Source of the DNA: Pictodentalium vernedei
Lineage: Eukaryota > Mollusca > Scaphopoda > Dentaliida > Dentaliidae
Assembly (NCBI GenBank): GCA_031216915.1
Contig: CM062291.1
Coordinates: 31,053,023 to 31,117,022, forward strand
Direction of reading: 5' to 3'
Length of the DNA: 64,000 nucleotides
Each line of letters begins with the position of its first letter. The first letter of the stretch is position 1. Below the pieces are notes generated by a model that was given only the letters and a program-made list of their open reading frames with translations, was not told the DNA's origin and searched no databases. This document shows, one piece after another, positions 9,383-20,110 of this stretch. The position numbers and the translations under genes were made by a program.

Positions 9383-11372
9383 TGGCTTAAACCTCTATCG
9401 CGTTCCGGTTGGCGGAAGGTTGTCGAGTTTTTCACAAGAGTGGGCGTCGATTACGGACGACCCGTGGGTGAGAGGAGTGACTTCGGAAGGTCTAAAGATA
9501 TCCTTCAAACGAAAGCCTCCATTAACTCGAAGTCCAAAGTGGACTCATCTTCCGTCAAATCCACAGAAAAGAGACGCTCTGTTATCAGAGGTGCAGTCTC
9601 TTTTAATGAAGAATGCGGTAGAGGTCGTAGAAAACCAGGAATCGCTGGGATTCTACAGCCATCTGTTTCTGGTTCCGAAACCACGCGGCTCGTTCCGTCC
9701 AGTCATAGATTTGAGCTGGATAAACAAGCTGATCTTCGCTCCGAAGTTTTATATGGAGACGATTCGATCGGTCAGAGCGAGTATTCGGGTGAACGATTAT
9801 GCAACGAGCATAGATCTCAAAGATGCGTACTTTCACGTCATGGTACATCCGACATTCCGAAAGTATCTACGCTTCGCAGTCCTAGGAGTGGTGTATCGGT
9901 TCCGGGCCATGTGCTTCGGATTGAATCTAGCACCCTGGGCTTTCACTCGGGTAATGAACTCGGTAATGATCTACTTCCGAGCTCATTCGTCTGCGGTAAC
10001 GTCGGCCTACCTAGACGACATTCTTCAGAGGTACGGCAACGAGTTAACGCTTCAGAACGATGTTCAGAATCTTCTTCTATTGCTCCGACGTCTCGGTTTC
10101 ATAGTAAACGAGGAGAAGTCGGATCTGGTGCCGTCCAAGTCATTCACTCATCTGGGAATGAGCTTCGAGACGCACAACAATCTCGTTCGTCTGCCGTTAA
10201 CCAGAGCGAAATTAGTCAGTTGTTACGCTCGCTATTGTCTGAATGCAGACAAAGTCACGGCGAGAGAATTTATGAGACTGATAGGTCCGTGCGGAGCCGC
10301 CGCGGATCTCATTCCGATGGGACGGCTACGCACACGTCCTCTTCAAATTTTCCTGACTCAGAATTGGAGTGTGAAAATTCATTCGCTCGATGTAGACGTT
10401 CTCTTGTCAGATCAAGTGAAACAAGAGATTCAGACTTGGGCAAACATTCAGTGGTTAACTCAAGGAGTTCCGCTGCAGTTGCCGGATCCGAGTTTTACCA
10501 TTATGACGGATGCCAGTCAAACAGGTTGGGGTGCATCATTAATCCCAACGGATTCGAGATGCCAGGGTCTTTGGGATCCGCAATTCCTGTGCAAGCACAT
10601 AAACATCAAGGAAATGATGTCAATTTGGCTTGCGTTACGTCACTGGATGGACATTATTCACGATGCTCATGTCCAAATCCTATCCGACAATACGACAGTA
10701 GTGGCGTATATACGGAATCAGGGAGGCACTCATTCAGTTCCGTTGTTCAATCTAACGGAAAGAATCCTTCTGTTTGCGTTGGAACATCACGTTCTTCTTT
10801 CGGTCCGTCACATACCGGGTCGTCTGAATGTGCTAGCAGACTCCCTTTCACGAAAGGGTCGCTTGTTGCCGTCGGAGTGGACTCTCAACAAACAAGTATT
10901 CAATCAGATTTGCTACCAATGGGAACGGCCAATGATAGACTTATTTGCGACACATCTCAACAATCAGTTGCAGACGTATGTGTCCCCGTGTCCGGATCCA
11001 AGAGCATTTGCAGTAGACGCTCTGTCGATCCCTTGGGACGGAATGATAGGATATGCGTATCCTCCAGCGCCGTTAATTCAACAAGTATTGCTAAAGATAA
11101 AACAATCTCAATGCAAGATTCTGTTGGTAGCATCTCTGTCGCCACAGAGACCGTGGATAAATCTACTCAGGTGTCTGTTGTGGGACCTACCACGGAAGCT
11201 TCCTCCACGAGAGGATCTTCTTTCGCAGGGGAAATCGCGCCAACTCCATCACAACCCGCAAGGTCTCAACCTTCACGTTTTTCCGTTGTGCGGTCCTTCT
11301 TGCATGGCAAGCACTTTACAGGACGAGCAGTGGACGCGATTTCTAACTGTAGGAGGACCTCCTCTTCGCTAA
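9324..11372 (+). CDS. DIRS ORF2: reverse transcriptase, RNase H, methylase-like region (copy 2)
   Basis: The open frame contains RT motifs in order: PVIDLSWINK, SIDLKDAYFHVMVHP (catalytic Asp), CFGLNLAPWAF, YLDDIL at about residues 229-234. RNase H follows (MTDASQTGWG from about residue 394, SDNTTVVAYIRNQGG, HIPGRLNVLADSLSR). The C-terminal part (DLFATHLNNQL to PQRPWINLL) occupies the place of the Dam-like methylase domain described in DIRS elements. The start codon is unclear: the first in-frame ATG is near 9606, inside the RT region, so translation may depend on frameshifting from ORF1. It overlaps ORF1 slightly and overlaps the ORF3 frame. One unusual residue: PKPRGSF where the outer copy has PKPDGSF. 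Confidence 0.88.
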   Translation: MRVVEDVVSPTAGLADPGGDGLNLYRVPVGGRLSSFSQEWASITDDPWVRGVTSEGLKISFKRKPPLTRSPKWTHLPSNPQKRDALLSEVQSLLMKNAVEVVENQESLGFYSHLFLVPKPRGSFRPVIDLSWINKLIFAPKFYMETIRSVRASIRVNDYATSIDLKDAYFHVMVHPTFRKYLRFAVLGVVYRFRAMCFGLNLAPWAFTRVMNSVMIYFRAHSSAVTSAYLDDILQRYGNELTLQNDVQNLLLLLRRLGFIVNEEKSDLVPSKSFTHLGMSFETHNNLVRLPLTRAKLVSCYARYCLNADKVTAREFMRLIGPCGAAADLIPMGRLRTRPLQIFLTQNWSVKIHSLDVDVLLSDQVKQEIQTWANIQWLTQGVPLQLPDPSFTIMTDASQTGWGASLIPTDSRCQGLWDPQFLCKHINIKEMMSIWLALRHWMDIIHDAHVQILSDNTTVVAYIRNQGGTHSVPLFNLTERILLFALEHHVLLSVRHIPGRLNVLADSLSRKGRLLPSEWTLNKQVFNQICYQWERPMIDLFATHLNNQLQTYVSPCPDPRAFAVDALSIPWDGMIGYAYPPAPLIQQVLLKIKQSQCKILLVASLSPQRPWINLLRCLLWDLPRKLPPREDLLSQGKSRQLHHNPQGLNLHVFPLCGPSCMASTLQDEQWTRFLTVGGPPLR

Positions 11373-12328
11373 ACTATGCGGCTAAGTGGAAGGTTTTCCG
11401 TCGTTGGTGTAGGGATCATTCTGTAGATATATTTGATCCCTCTATACCAGACATTGCAAACTTTCTAGTATACTTGTTTGACGAAATCAAACTGCAGCCT
11501 GTTACTATAAAGGGTTATAGATCTATGTTATCTGATACCTATGCACATCATGATAGTTTACAAATTGGATCTAATGTCTCTTTATCGAAATTGGTTAGAA
11601 ACTTTTCGATAAATAGACCCAGAACTCTTAGATTAATTCCTAAGTGGAATTTAGCTTGGGTTCTCCTTAAATTGAAGGAAAAGCCATTTGAACCTCTTGG
11701 GACAGTAGATTTCAAATTCTTATCTTATAAGACAGCTTTTCTCTTAGCTTTCTCTTCTGCCAGAAGAGTCAGTGAGCTTCATGCACTATCGGTGGATGAT
11801 TCTCATTATCGTAGTGTTGGGAATACTATCACCTTCACTACTAATGTGGGTTTTTTAGCTAAGAATCAGGCTCCTAATAAATATCCGGAACCTATTGTTA
11901 TTAAGGCTCTTCCGTCTTCAGACGGGCGTAGGCCTTTACTCTGTCCTGTTAGAGCACTACGTATCTATAAACAGAGATCTCAGTTCATCAGAAAGGGACG
12001 GAAACGTTTCTTTCTGTCTTTGATGCCTAATAGAAAGGACATTTCAGTCCATTCTATTGCTAGATGGATTCAGTTAACTATCCGTACTGCGTATGAAGAT
12101 TTATCTTCTTCTCAGCAGTCTGTGCTTAAGATTTCTGCTCATGAAGTAAGAGCTCTTTCTACTTCCTGGGCTTATGCTAATAGTGTTGCTATTACAGATT
12201 TAATGAAGGCTGCTTATTGGTCTCAGCCATCCACATTTACTAATTTTTATCTCAGAAATATTGAGTCCATTTCTGGAGACCTGCATTGTTTAGGTCCGTT
12301 ATCTGTTGCTCAGAATGTCGTCCACTAA
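11111..12328 (+). CDS. DIRS ORF3: tyrosine recombinase (copy 2)
   Basis: The recombinase is placed from the ATG at 11111 (406 codons). The frame is actually open from 9440, giving 962 codons, but the part before ~11100 runs under RT/RNase H in another phase. Catalytic residues by 962-residue numbering: Arg776 in FSSARRVSELHAL, His901 and Arg904 in SAHEVRALS, Tyr937 in TNFYLRN. The N-terminal part (AAKWKVFRRWCRDHS and following) looks like the SAM-like DNA-binding domain. Expected role: integration of the circular DNA copy. Confidence 0.88.
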   Translation: MQDSVGSISVATETVDKSTQVSVVGPTTEASSTRGSSFAGEIAPTPSQPARSQPSRFSVVRSFLHGKHFTGRAVDAISNCRRTSSSLNYAAKWKVFRRWCRDHSVDIFDPSIPDIANFLVYLFDEIKLQPVTIKGYRSMLSDTYAHHDSLQIGSNVSLSKLVRNFSINRPRTLRLIPKWNLAWVLLKLKEKPFEPLGTVDFKFLSYKTAFLLAFSSARRVSELHALSVDDSHYRSVGNTITFTTNVGFLAKNQAPNKYPEPIVIKALPSSDGRRPLLCPVRALRIYKQRSQFIRKGRKRFFLSLMPNRKDISVHSIARWIQLTIRTAYEDLSSSQQSVLKISAHEVRALSTSWAYANSVAITDLMKAAYWSQPSTFTNFYLRNIESISGDLHCLGPLSVAQNVVH

Positions 12329-12373
12329 ACAGTTGCAACTATAGTTATGCAGGCTTTCTGTTCCGGCAGTGAC

Positions 12374-12440
12374 TCCGTCCGGCTGCCCTCTTCGCTCTGG
12401 GCTATTTGACCCAGGGCAAGGGGAAGGGGGGGGGGGGCGG
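12374..12440 (+). other. DIRS 3' hairpin plus G-run (copy 2)
   Basis: Same block as at 601: stem CTCTGGG/CCCAGGG, then GGGGAAGG and a long G-run. G-run length differs between copies. Confidence 0.6.
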
Positions 12441-12782
12441 GTGTTCCCTTAGGTCACCTGCTTTATAGTGAAAAGCAAGGGAATGCCTCCTCCAAGACAG
12501 TATTTCTGAGTCGCTTCCGGGATGGTTTTAAAGTGTAATATTAATGTTTAATTTCATTCATGTCTTATTTTTAAAGTGTAGCTCGGTGTGAAGCATTTGT
12601 ATATGTCAAGTGTCAAACGGGCTTTAATATACAATACTCGGACACTTTTAAATGATTATAAGGAGTCTCAATTCTCTGGACTACTTTATTTATTGGCTTG
12701 CTTTAAAAATAATTAGTATAAGGGTTATACTGGATGTTAATAGAGAACATGAATGTTATTGTGCTCAATTATTAAGGGTAGT

Positions 12783-12818
12783 GTATCTTTCTAATTTAAT
12801 ATTAAATAAGAAAGATAC
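12783..12818 (+). other. DIRS 3' hairpin 2 (copy 2)
   Basis: GTATCTTTCT pairs with AGAAAGATAC across an AT-rich loop. Confidence 0.6.
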
Positions 12819-12933
12819 ATGTAAAGCCTAATACTCCTTTTCTCCTTAAGGGGTTACCTCTTTATTATATAATTGAGCTTATTGGATTTTCCTCTATGTC
12901 CTAGGCCCTCCAGCCTGTTTACTATTCAGCTAA

Positions 12934-13015
12934 GTCTGGGTCATTGGTACAGTATAAAAATGTTAAAAAATTTATAGTAATTTATATATTTTTTATACTT
13001 ACCAATGACCCAGAC
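12934..13015 (+). repeat. DIRS internal complementary region (copy 2)
   Basis: 82 bp whose reverse complement equals the right terminus (to ...TTTTTTAAC, 13318) joined to the left terminus (ATTTTTATACTG..., 6203). This fixes both ends of the element. Confidence 0.92.
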
Positions 13016-13089
13016 GGGGATGGCCCTCCCTCAGTTGGGAACTCTTGCCTCCCCGCTGAGTACATAGCGCTGACCAGGCACTGCCAGTA

Positions 13090-13280
13090 AGAATGATATT
13101 TGGCGCCAATTTCGGGACGACTGCGTCACTGCGCATGCGCAGTAGAGACGTACTATGGAGGTCCTTTAGGACATGATTTCTTTTTGTTTTGGATGCAAAT
13201 TTTGGGGATTGGGGGGCAAAATTTGTGTTTGGCCCTGGTTTTTGTTGGAGTTAGCACCAGCTAAGTCTGGGTCATTGGTA
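13090..13280 (-). repeat. DIRS right inverted terminal repeat (copy 2)
   Basis: 191 bp, identical to the left repeat at 6215-6405 in inverse orientation. The element then extends 38 bp to 13318. Confidence 0.9.
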
Positions 13281-13318
13281 AGTATAAAAAATATATAAAT
13301 TACTATAAATTTTTTAAC

Positions 13319-14631
13319 TTTCACTGGCTTTTTGATGTGAGCATTCACCCTTGCCATATATCACATTCTCAAAATCAATATAAGGTAGCCAGTAACTGCC
13401 AACCCTGCAGACTTTATATCGCTGTTGCCTTGATCATCTGTTTGTCTGTTAGAGCCTATTTTTATCTAAACCTGACGGGAAAATATCCTTCAGGCAGGAT
13501 ATTTTAGCTAGTCCTTGCATGCCTTACGTCTAGTTTAAACAGTATTTATTTCCAACAGCAAGTAATGAAAACATAGATACAATTGATACAGATGAGTTTG
13601 GATGATGGAAATGGATTCAGCAACAAGCCATGTAGCTTATACTAGGCTGTTTCCGTGGCAAGGTTTTATCTCAAAAGAAGTTATATAGCGTGACAAACAC
13701 ATTGTACTTGTAGCATTTGCCTAAACCAGTTGAGTGGATACATATAAATATTTACTTTACATGGGTACACATTCACTCACACACGCAGACACACGCCCAG
13801 ACACACACCCAGACACACACAGACACACACACACACATACCCACACACACACACACACATAGAGAGAAGAAAAAAAAAGTTTTTGAGAAAGAAAGGAAAG
13901 AGATAGGGAGAAGGAGCAGAGAAACGAGAGGTAAGTCACTTGTTCACCTCCCTGCTGCAGTGGTATAGACTTTAAATATGTGAAAAAAAAGACTGACAGG
14001 TAAGTGTCTGTAACAAGATTCGGAGAAACAGTGATCAGGGTTAACAGGCTTGTGCTGCTGACAAGTGGTGGTGCCAGGTTTGGATAGGTTATACATGCGC
14101 GGTTCGGCCTTGAAAAGCAACATTTCTTATTTTGTCACATTGTTGGTGACGTACGGAGGGGGGGAGGGTTGGTGTTAGGAAAACCTGTTTGATCGACTAA
14201 TGAATGTGTGAACAGTTTTGAAGATCTCTCTGTTGATTGCATTTGATTTACGTCTGGCTCATATATCTCGTGTCACATGTGGAATTTATTTATTTCTCTC
14301 CCACACTCATCAAGGACAATAATAATTACTGGATATTTGTCACTGAATTATCCCTCCTGTTGGAATCCAGGTAAATGGAACTGCACTCGTTTACAGAGGT
14401 AGTAAACATGATTTGTTTTACTGTTAAATAGGACCCATTAATCGAAGCCTGGGGTGGAAATCCTCTAAAATTGGCAGCATAGGTATTAACAGTTGGCTGA
14501 ACTTAACTTCATACCTGCGTTGCAGACATAATATAGCCATAGGGGCTGAAAGTTACCTTAAACATTAATAATTAAATATGTCACTGGCTTAAGTTTCATT
14601 ACTTCATTGACACTTGCTTTTTGTACTAGAA
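13319..14631. other. Intron between DIRS insertions, with (CA)n tract
   Basis: No gene recognised. A CA-rich simple repeat with CAGA and CACAC variants spans about 13772-13860 and is followed by an AG-rich tract. The ORFs over it are low-complexity artefacts. Confidence 0.6.
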
Positions 14632-14684
14632 TTTACCCTTTACCCAACGCAGACGATTTCAAAATTCATTATTTTAAATATCAT
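14632..14684. repeat. Left part of a type B MITE split by DIRS insertion
   Basis: TTACCCTTTACCCAACGCAG and following bases match the start of the copy at 32916. The sequence resumes at 28811 after the DIRS element, so the DIRS element inserted into this MITE. Confidence 0.8.
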
Positions 14685-14696
14685 ATTTTTATACTG

Positions 14697-14886
14697 TACC
14701 AATGACCCAGACTTAGCTGGTGCTAACTCTAACAAAACCAGGGCCAAACACAAATTTTGCCCCCCAATCCCCAAAATTTGCATCCAAAACAAAAAGAAAT
14801 CATGTCCTAAAGGACCTCCATACTACGCCTCTACTGCGCATGCGCAGTGACGCAGTCGTCCCGAAATTGGCGCCAATTATCATTCT
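14697..14886 (+). repeat. DIRS left inverted terminal repeat (outer copy)
   Basis: 190 bp pairing with 28583-28772 with three mismatches. It holds the NRF-1-like and E2F-like palindromes. Confidence 0.9.
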
Positions 14887-15093
14887 CTGTTTGGCCCTTC
14901 ATCAGTCAACATCTCACTGATCTTTGTGCTTGTAAATCTCAGTTTAAAGGATGCCAGACACGTAATTTTTGGAGAAAATGTGATTCTAAGGAGGATAGAA
15001 GGAGGAGAGGAAAAGGAAGTGACAAAAAATAATCAGGGCTGTACTTAAAATTTTTTGATGAAATTATGTTAAGTTGCCTATATTTTTATACTG

Positions 15094-15284
15094 TACCAAT
15101 GACCCAGACATAGCTGGTGCTAACTCTTAAAATATAGGGCCAAACACAAATTTTGCCCCCCAATCCCCAAAATTTGCATCTAAAACTAAAGAAAACATGT
15201 CCTGAAAGGCCCTCCACACTTCGCCCTTACTGCGCATGCGCAGTGTCAAGGACGTTCCGAAATTGGCGCCATTTATCATTCTAA
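15094..15284 (+). repeat. DIRS left inverted terminal repeat (nested copy)
   Basis: 191 bp, identical to the reverse complement of 21857-22047 but clearly diverged from the repeats of the intact copies (for example CTCTTAAAATATAGGG in place of CTCTAACAAAACCAGGG). The CTGCGCATGCGCAG and TTGGCGCCA motifs are kept. Confidence 0.9.
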
Positions 15285-16159
15285 GTTTGGCCCTTCATCA
15301 GTTAACATCTGACTGATCTTTGTGCTTTTAAATCTCAGTTTAAATGATGCCAGACACATAAATATTAGTGAAATGGTGATTCTAAGGAGGATAGAGAAGG
15401 AGGAGAGGAAAAGAATGTGTGACAGAATATTATCAGGGCTGTAACTTAAAATTTTTTAATGATATTATGTTAAGTTACCTATTTTCAAGGCAGCAGCCAT
15501 TTTGTTGTCATTCTGATTATTTAGTTACACTGTTTTTACAAGTGTTTTCCTCTCTCCCTGTCCTTTAAGTTCCCCCTTGCTATTCTCCCATGCTTTTGGC
15601 ATAGTTTCTGTAATTATTATTACTAAAATTTCTTGGGAGTTTTAGCTGAATAACAGAATGAATTCTGTTCTTTCCCCATGTTTACGTCTTCACCTACGGG
15701 TGGTTAGGCGTTGTGTTCTGCATCTACCATCTGATGTTCTGCAGTTTCTTCCCTGGAAGTCTCTGTTTTGCATCAGATAGTGTATTTTTGGTAACTGATT
15801 TCGGGCCTGGGTGCCTGGAGTCTTATTTTAGTGTTTTTACACTCATTGTTTACATTTACAACAGCCCTCTGTGTGAGGGGGGGATTTCTAAAAAATAATA
15901 TCTTTATGTTATTTTAATCATAACTAGATACATTATTATTGTTCGTAAGTGTTGAATAAATTGTTTAAAATATTTTTAAAATTTTTGTCCACACTTAGGC
16001 TTGGGATCCATTGGGGCTCAACGTTACTTTTCAGAAACTTGGGCTATTCTGAAAAAATATTTTTTCAAAATATTTTGATTTCAATTATTTTTTCTATATT
16101 AATGGATCATATTATTATTATGTATTTTGATTGCCAGGGGTTAGTGCGAGTACCAGGAC

Positions 16160-19100
16160 TTGTTTTCTTTTCACATTGAAAGGATATTGATCAATTGTTT
16201 TAAGAGGAAGTCTTCCTCTGACTTTATTATCATTCTATATGTGGTCAGTGTACTCGCATTAACTCCTGTTCTGTATCGTATGATTTCGATGACAATATGG
16301 GAAGCGTATGTCACGGTATGTTGTTGGGGATTTGGACACTCCGGTCCTTTCCCCGCAGGGTCACTCTACTTTATCAATTTCTATTTCAGACGATCAAGAT
16401 TAGGGTGATGTATCTGTGATGTCTTCCAACAGTGTGCCTCCGTCGTCACTATTAATGAAGGGCTAGCGGAAAAGTGCTCATGTTATACGCCAATTGCCTA
16501 AGAGGACCCTAGTAGGTTCGACGGCCTTTGACGTCCGCTAGCTCGCCCGGTGTAGCGTCCATTCACCGAATGGTTCGGCAGCCGGGTTCGTCCGTTGCGG
16601 TCTAGAAGGAATTTTTGGGTGATGCGAGCACTATAAAATTAACTTAATGCACACCCAGTGACGGCGGATCGGAGGGAGAATGGAGGAAGCCTTTTAGTCC
16701 GGTTCATAGCTCGTTCCAGTCCATCCGGACGGCAAGCGAGAGAGGCCCCTCTCTCGTTCAACAACATCTGGCCCCAGATGTTGTGGTACAAAATGTGTCG
16801 CTAGCGGAGCATACGTCCGTCGCTCGGGACGCTCCGTTGTATAGGCAGTCCGCTGAGACTGCTAAGGCTTCCTCTTCTCGTCAGCGCACACGACCGCACC
16901 TTGGCTGCGTGACCGCCGATATATTACCAGCGTCGCCAATCAAGGATTCTTCGGCGACCAGGTCACACCATCCGGCAGCCAGGGATTCGAGACCGATGGA
17001 CTCCGGACGTTCGCATAGGAAAAGTATGCGGGAGCCATCTGATGCGGAGCTGCCCTCGGCGAAGCAGCGATAGACTGCGCCTCCGCAGGTCTCGACGCCG
17101 GACATTCTTGTGCACATAGCACAGCTTAACGCAGCATCCCAGCAGCCGACAGAAACGGTGTCAGATCGAGAATTATCCGACAGCGCTGGGTCGGTAGCCG
17201 GGGACTCGAGGCCTGCAGACTCCGGACGTTCGCATAGGAAGTGTGCGGGAGTCAACGTACATGGAGCTTCCGGCGGCAATGCATCGTAAGTCCGCTACTG
17301 CACAGGCCTCGGGAACGGACGTGCTTTCCTTAATAGCACAGTTTATCGCAGCATCCCAGCATCAACTGAATCTGTTGCATATATTTTATCCGACGATGCT
17401 GGGTCGGGACTCTCCGCGGAAGCGGGTACGGACGTCCGAAAGTTTCATCCGGTCCGACGGGATACCGAAAGGGATTCGGAGGATTTCAAGCTTTCCCTTT
17501 CGGAACAACATATGCTGCGATGCCGGATAAGAAACTGATAGCGTCGGTGGACTTAGAAATTTTTGGTTCGGTTCAGGGACATCGTCCTTCAGTTCCGACA
17601 TAGTCCAATAATGTCACACAAACTTTCGAATTATTGAACGACGCTATATATATTATTATTTTATGCTTGCTATCCAAGCATTTCTGGTTTCTTGTTCGAA
17701 GAGTTATGGAGATGTCTTTCAAAAGTGTGCCTCTGTCGTCATAGTTAATGAAGAGTTAGCGGCAATAAGTGCTCATGGAATATGTCTATCGCTTACGGAG
17801 TGACATTCGCTAGCTCACCTGGTGTAGCGTACATTCATCGAATGGTTCGGCTGCCGGGTTCGTCCGTTGCGGTCTAGGAAGGAGATTTGGTTGATGCGAG
17901 CACTTTAATTACTTTAGTACTCACCCAGTGACGGCAGATTGAGGACAGATCGGAGGAAGCCAACAACATAGGGGACCGCATGTTGTGGTTCAGATATTTT
18001 ACATTCGGAGCATATGTCCGTTGCTCGGGACTCTCCGTTATATTGACAGTCCGAGAGACTGTCTTTAATGCTTCCTCATCCTCACAGCAGGGCACACGAC
18101 CGCACATTGGTTACGTGACCTCGAGTATCCGATCAGTTTCGGCATTCAGTGATTCCACGGCGAATAGGTCGCGCCATCCGGTAGCCAAGGGACACGAGGC
18201 CTATACACTCCGTTCGCTCGCATATTGGAAGTATGCACGGGGTAACGATCACGGAGCTTCCAGCGGCAATGCATCGTAAGACCGCTTCTCCTCAGGCCTC
18301 AGTGACGGACGTGCTATCCGAGTTAGCACAGTTGTTTCGCAGCATCCCAGCAATTGACAGTTTCTCGGTCGAATCAGGAATTATCCGACGGCGCTGGGTC
18401 GGTGCGGTCCGCGGTTGCATCAGCTACGGACGACCGAACGCTTTATAGGGTCCGACAGGATGGCGAAAGGGATTCGAAAGATTTCGAGTTTTCCCTTTAG
18501 TAGTATCGGAAGATGCCTTTCATATCTTCTGGCATTTCTTCCAGTGATTATTTTTTGGACTTCATTGCTGCGATCTTGGATAAGAGACTTATAGCGTCAT
18601 TGGACTCGGATTTTTCGATCGGTACAGGGACATTGTCCCTGTCTTACCGACGCAGTCCAATATTGTCATTACAACATGTGTTTTATTTTTCGACGCTATA
18701 TATTTATATATATATACAAGCCTGCTACTAAGCATGATAGTTTAGTTTCTTGTCCGCGTTGCTCATTTCTGCCATTTTATCATTTTTACAAATAGTTTAT
18801 TTTGGCAGAGCAGGGCATACCGAGAGTTCATATGCGTCTAGACGGTGTGATTAAAGACTGCATATATTCTTTTTCGCCGTTTATGTCTTTTCCAATTTCA
18901 ATGTTGGGAACGACATTATGTATAGTAGACTTAACTTAGACGCTTTATTATACGTAATCCGCCTTACTGAGGCGTTATCATTACGTCTTCAAGAAAAGAT
19001 TTACGGGATATTATTCTCAATGTAATTTCTTTTGAGGGCAGTAGTTTGTTCACGTATAACTCCGCCCTTCAGTGGCTGATTGGAGTTGGTTAGACGTGAC

Positions 19101-19200
19101 GCAGCCCTAGCTACATCCACACGCGTGGATAGTAAGGTTAAGAACTCTCTCAGAGTCGCTTCGTTCTCGGAGGAGCTTCTCTTCGACGGCAACTTTCCGG
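16160..19200 (+). pseudogene. Decayed and duplicated DIRS ORF1 (nested copy)
   Basis: ORF1 remnants with many indels and stops. Three related segments occur. About 16530-17195 is close to the intact copies, and 16783-17073 is still open and nearly identical to them in protein. About 17195-17400 and 17700-18480 are much more diverged and related to each other (both carry GGCAATGCATCGTAAG). The sharp change of divergence suggests patchwork by recombination or template switching. ORF1 C-terminal remnants continue to ~19200. Confidence 0.75.
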
Positions 19201-19244
19201 CAATCCATGAATTGCTCGATTTATACATTCTCTTGTCTATCTAG

Positions 19245-20110
19245 TGTTACAAGAGATTCAGACTGGGGCAAACATTCGGTGGTTGACTCAGAGAGTGCCG
19301 CCGCAGTTGCCGGACCCGAGTGTGGCTGTTATGACGGTTGCCAGTCAAACAGATTGGGATATATACTGATCCCTACGGATTCGAAGTGCCAGGGTCTTTG
19401 GGTTCCGCAGTCTTTTAGCTATCAGTTTAACTTCCGCGGAATAATGTTTTTTAGGCTTGCTTTATGTCATTGCATGAACATTATTCAGAAATGCATGCCC
19501 AAATTCCTGTCCTTTAATTCGACAGTAGTGGCGTATCTCCGGAACCAGGGAGGCACTCTTTCGTTTCCGTTATTCAATTTAATGGAAAGAATCCGTCTGT
19601 TGGTTATAGTACACCAAGTTCAGTTTTGGTCCGTCATATTCCGGGTCGTCTGATTGTTTTATCGGACTCCCGTTCTCTTACGGGTCGCTTGTTGCTGTCA
19701 GAATGGACTCTCAACAAACAAGTATTCAATCAGATTTGCTATCTATGGGAGCGCCCAATGATGATTTATTTATGACACAGCTTGCTAATCAATTGCAGAC
19801 GTATGTGTTGGCTTGTCCAGATCTCTGAGCTAATAGTGTTAACGCTCTATTGATCTATAGGACGGAATGATAGGATACGCGTATCCTCCGGCGCTGTTGT
19901 TTCAGCAGGTATTGCTAAGATAAACAACCACAATACATTTCTGTTGATAGCATCTCTATCTTCACAGAGATCATGAGTAATTTAATCTCTTGTCTACTGT
20001 GGGTCTTACGTGAAATCTTCCTCTATGTGAGGATCTTTTTTCACTGGATAAATCGTGTCATCTTTAATACAACCAGCAAGGTCGCAACCTTCATGTATTC
20101 TGTTGTGTGG
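19245..20110 (+). pseudogene. Decayed RNase H / methylase-like remnant (nested copy)
   Basis: Starts at a point matching the RNase H region of ORF2 (AAGAGATTCAGACTKGGG). Remnants of the GACAGTAGTGGCGTAT and ATTCCGGGTCGTCTGA stretches are visible. The RT fingers and palm with YLDD are absent: about 1.3 kb of the intact element, roughly 24565-25890 of the outer copy, has no counterpart. Confidence 0.75.

Larger units (their letters stand above)
6203..13318 (+). mobile_element. DIRS-like retrotransposon, nearly intact (copy 2)
   Basis: A 7,116-bp element in the host intron. Its borders are fixed by its internal complementary region: it starts ATTTTTATACTG and ends TTTTTTAAC. It has three ORFs in DIRS order, 3' hairpins and 191-bp inverted repeats. 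The two inverted repeats are identical base for base, so insertion is recent. No target-site duplication is seen, as usual for tyrosine-recombinase elements. ORF1 is broken by a 2-base deletion; ORF2 and ORF3 are open. Confidence 0.93.

Noticed and set aside
9440..12328. A single 962-residue protein covering the whole recombinase frame
   Set aside because: The first ~557 codons run in another phase under a well-conserved RT/RNase H. Only the last ~406 show recombinase motifs, so I annotated the shorter form and listed the open frame as a finding.
13717..13968. ORFs rich in His/Thr or Val/Cys
   Set aside because: They translate a CA-rich simple repeat.
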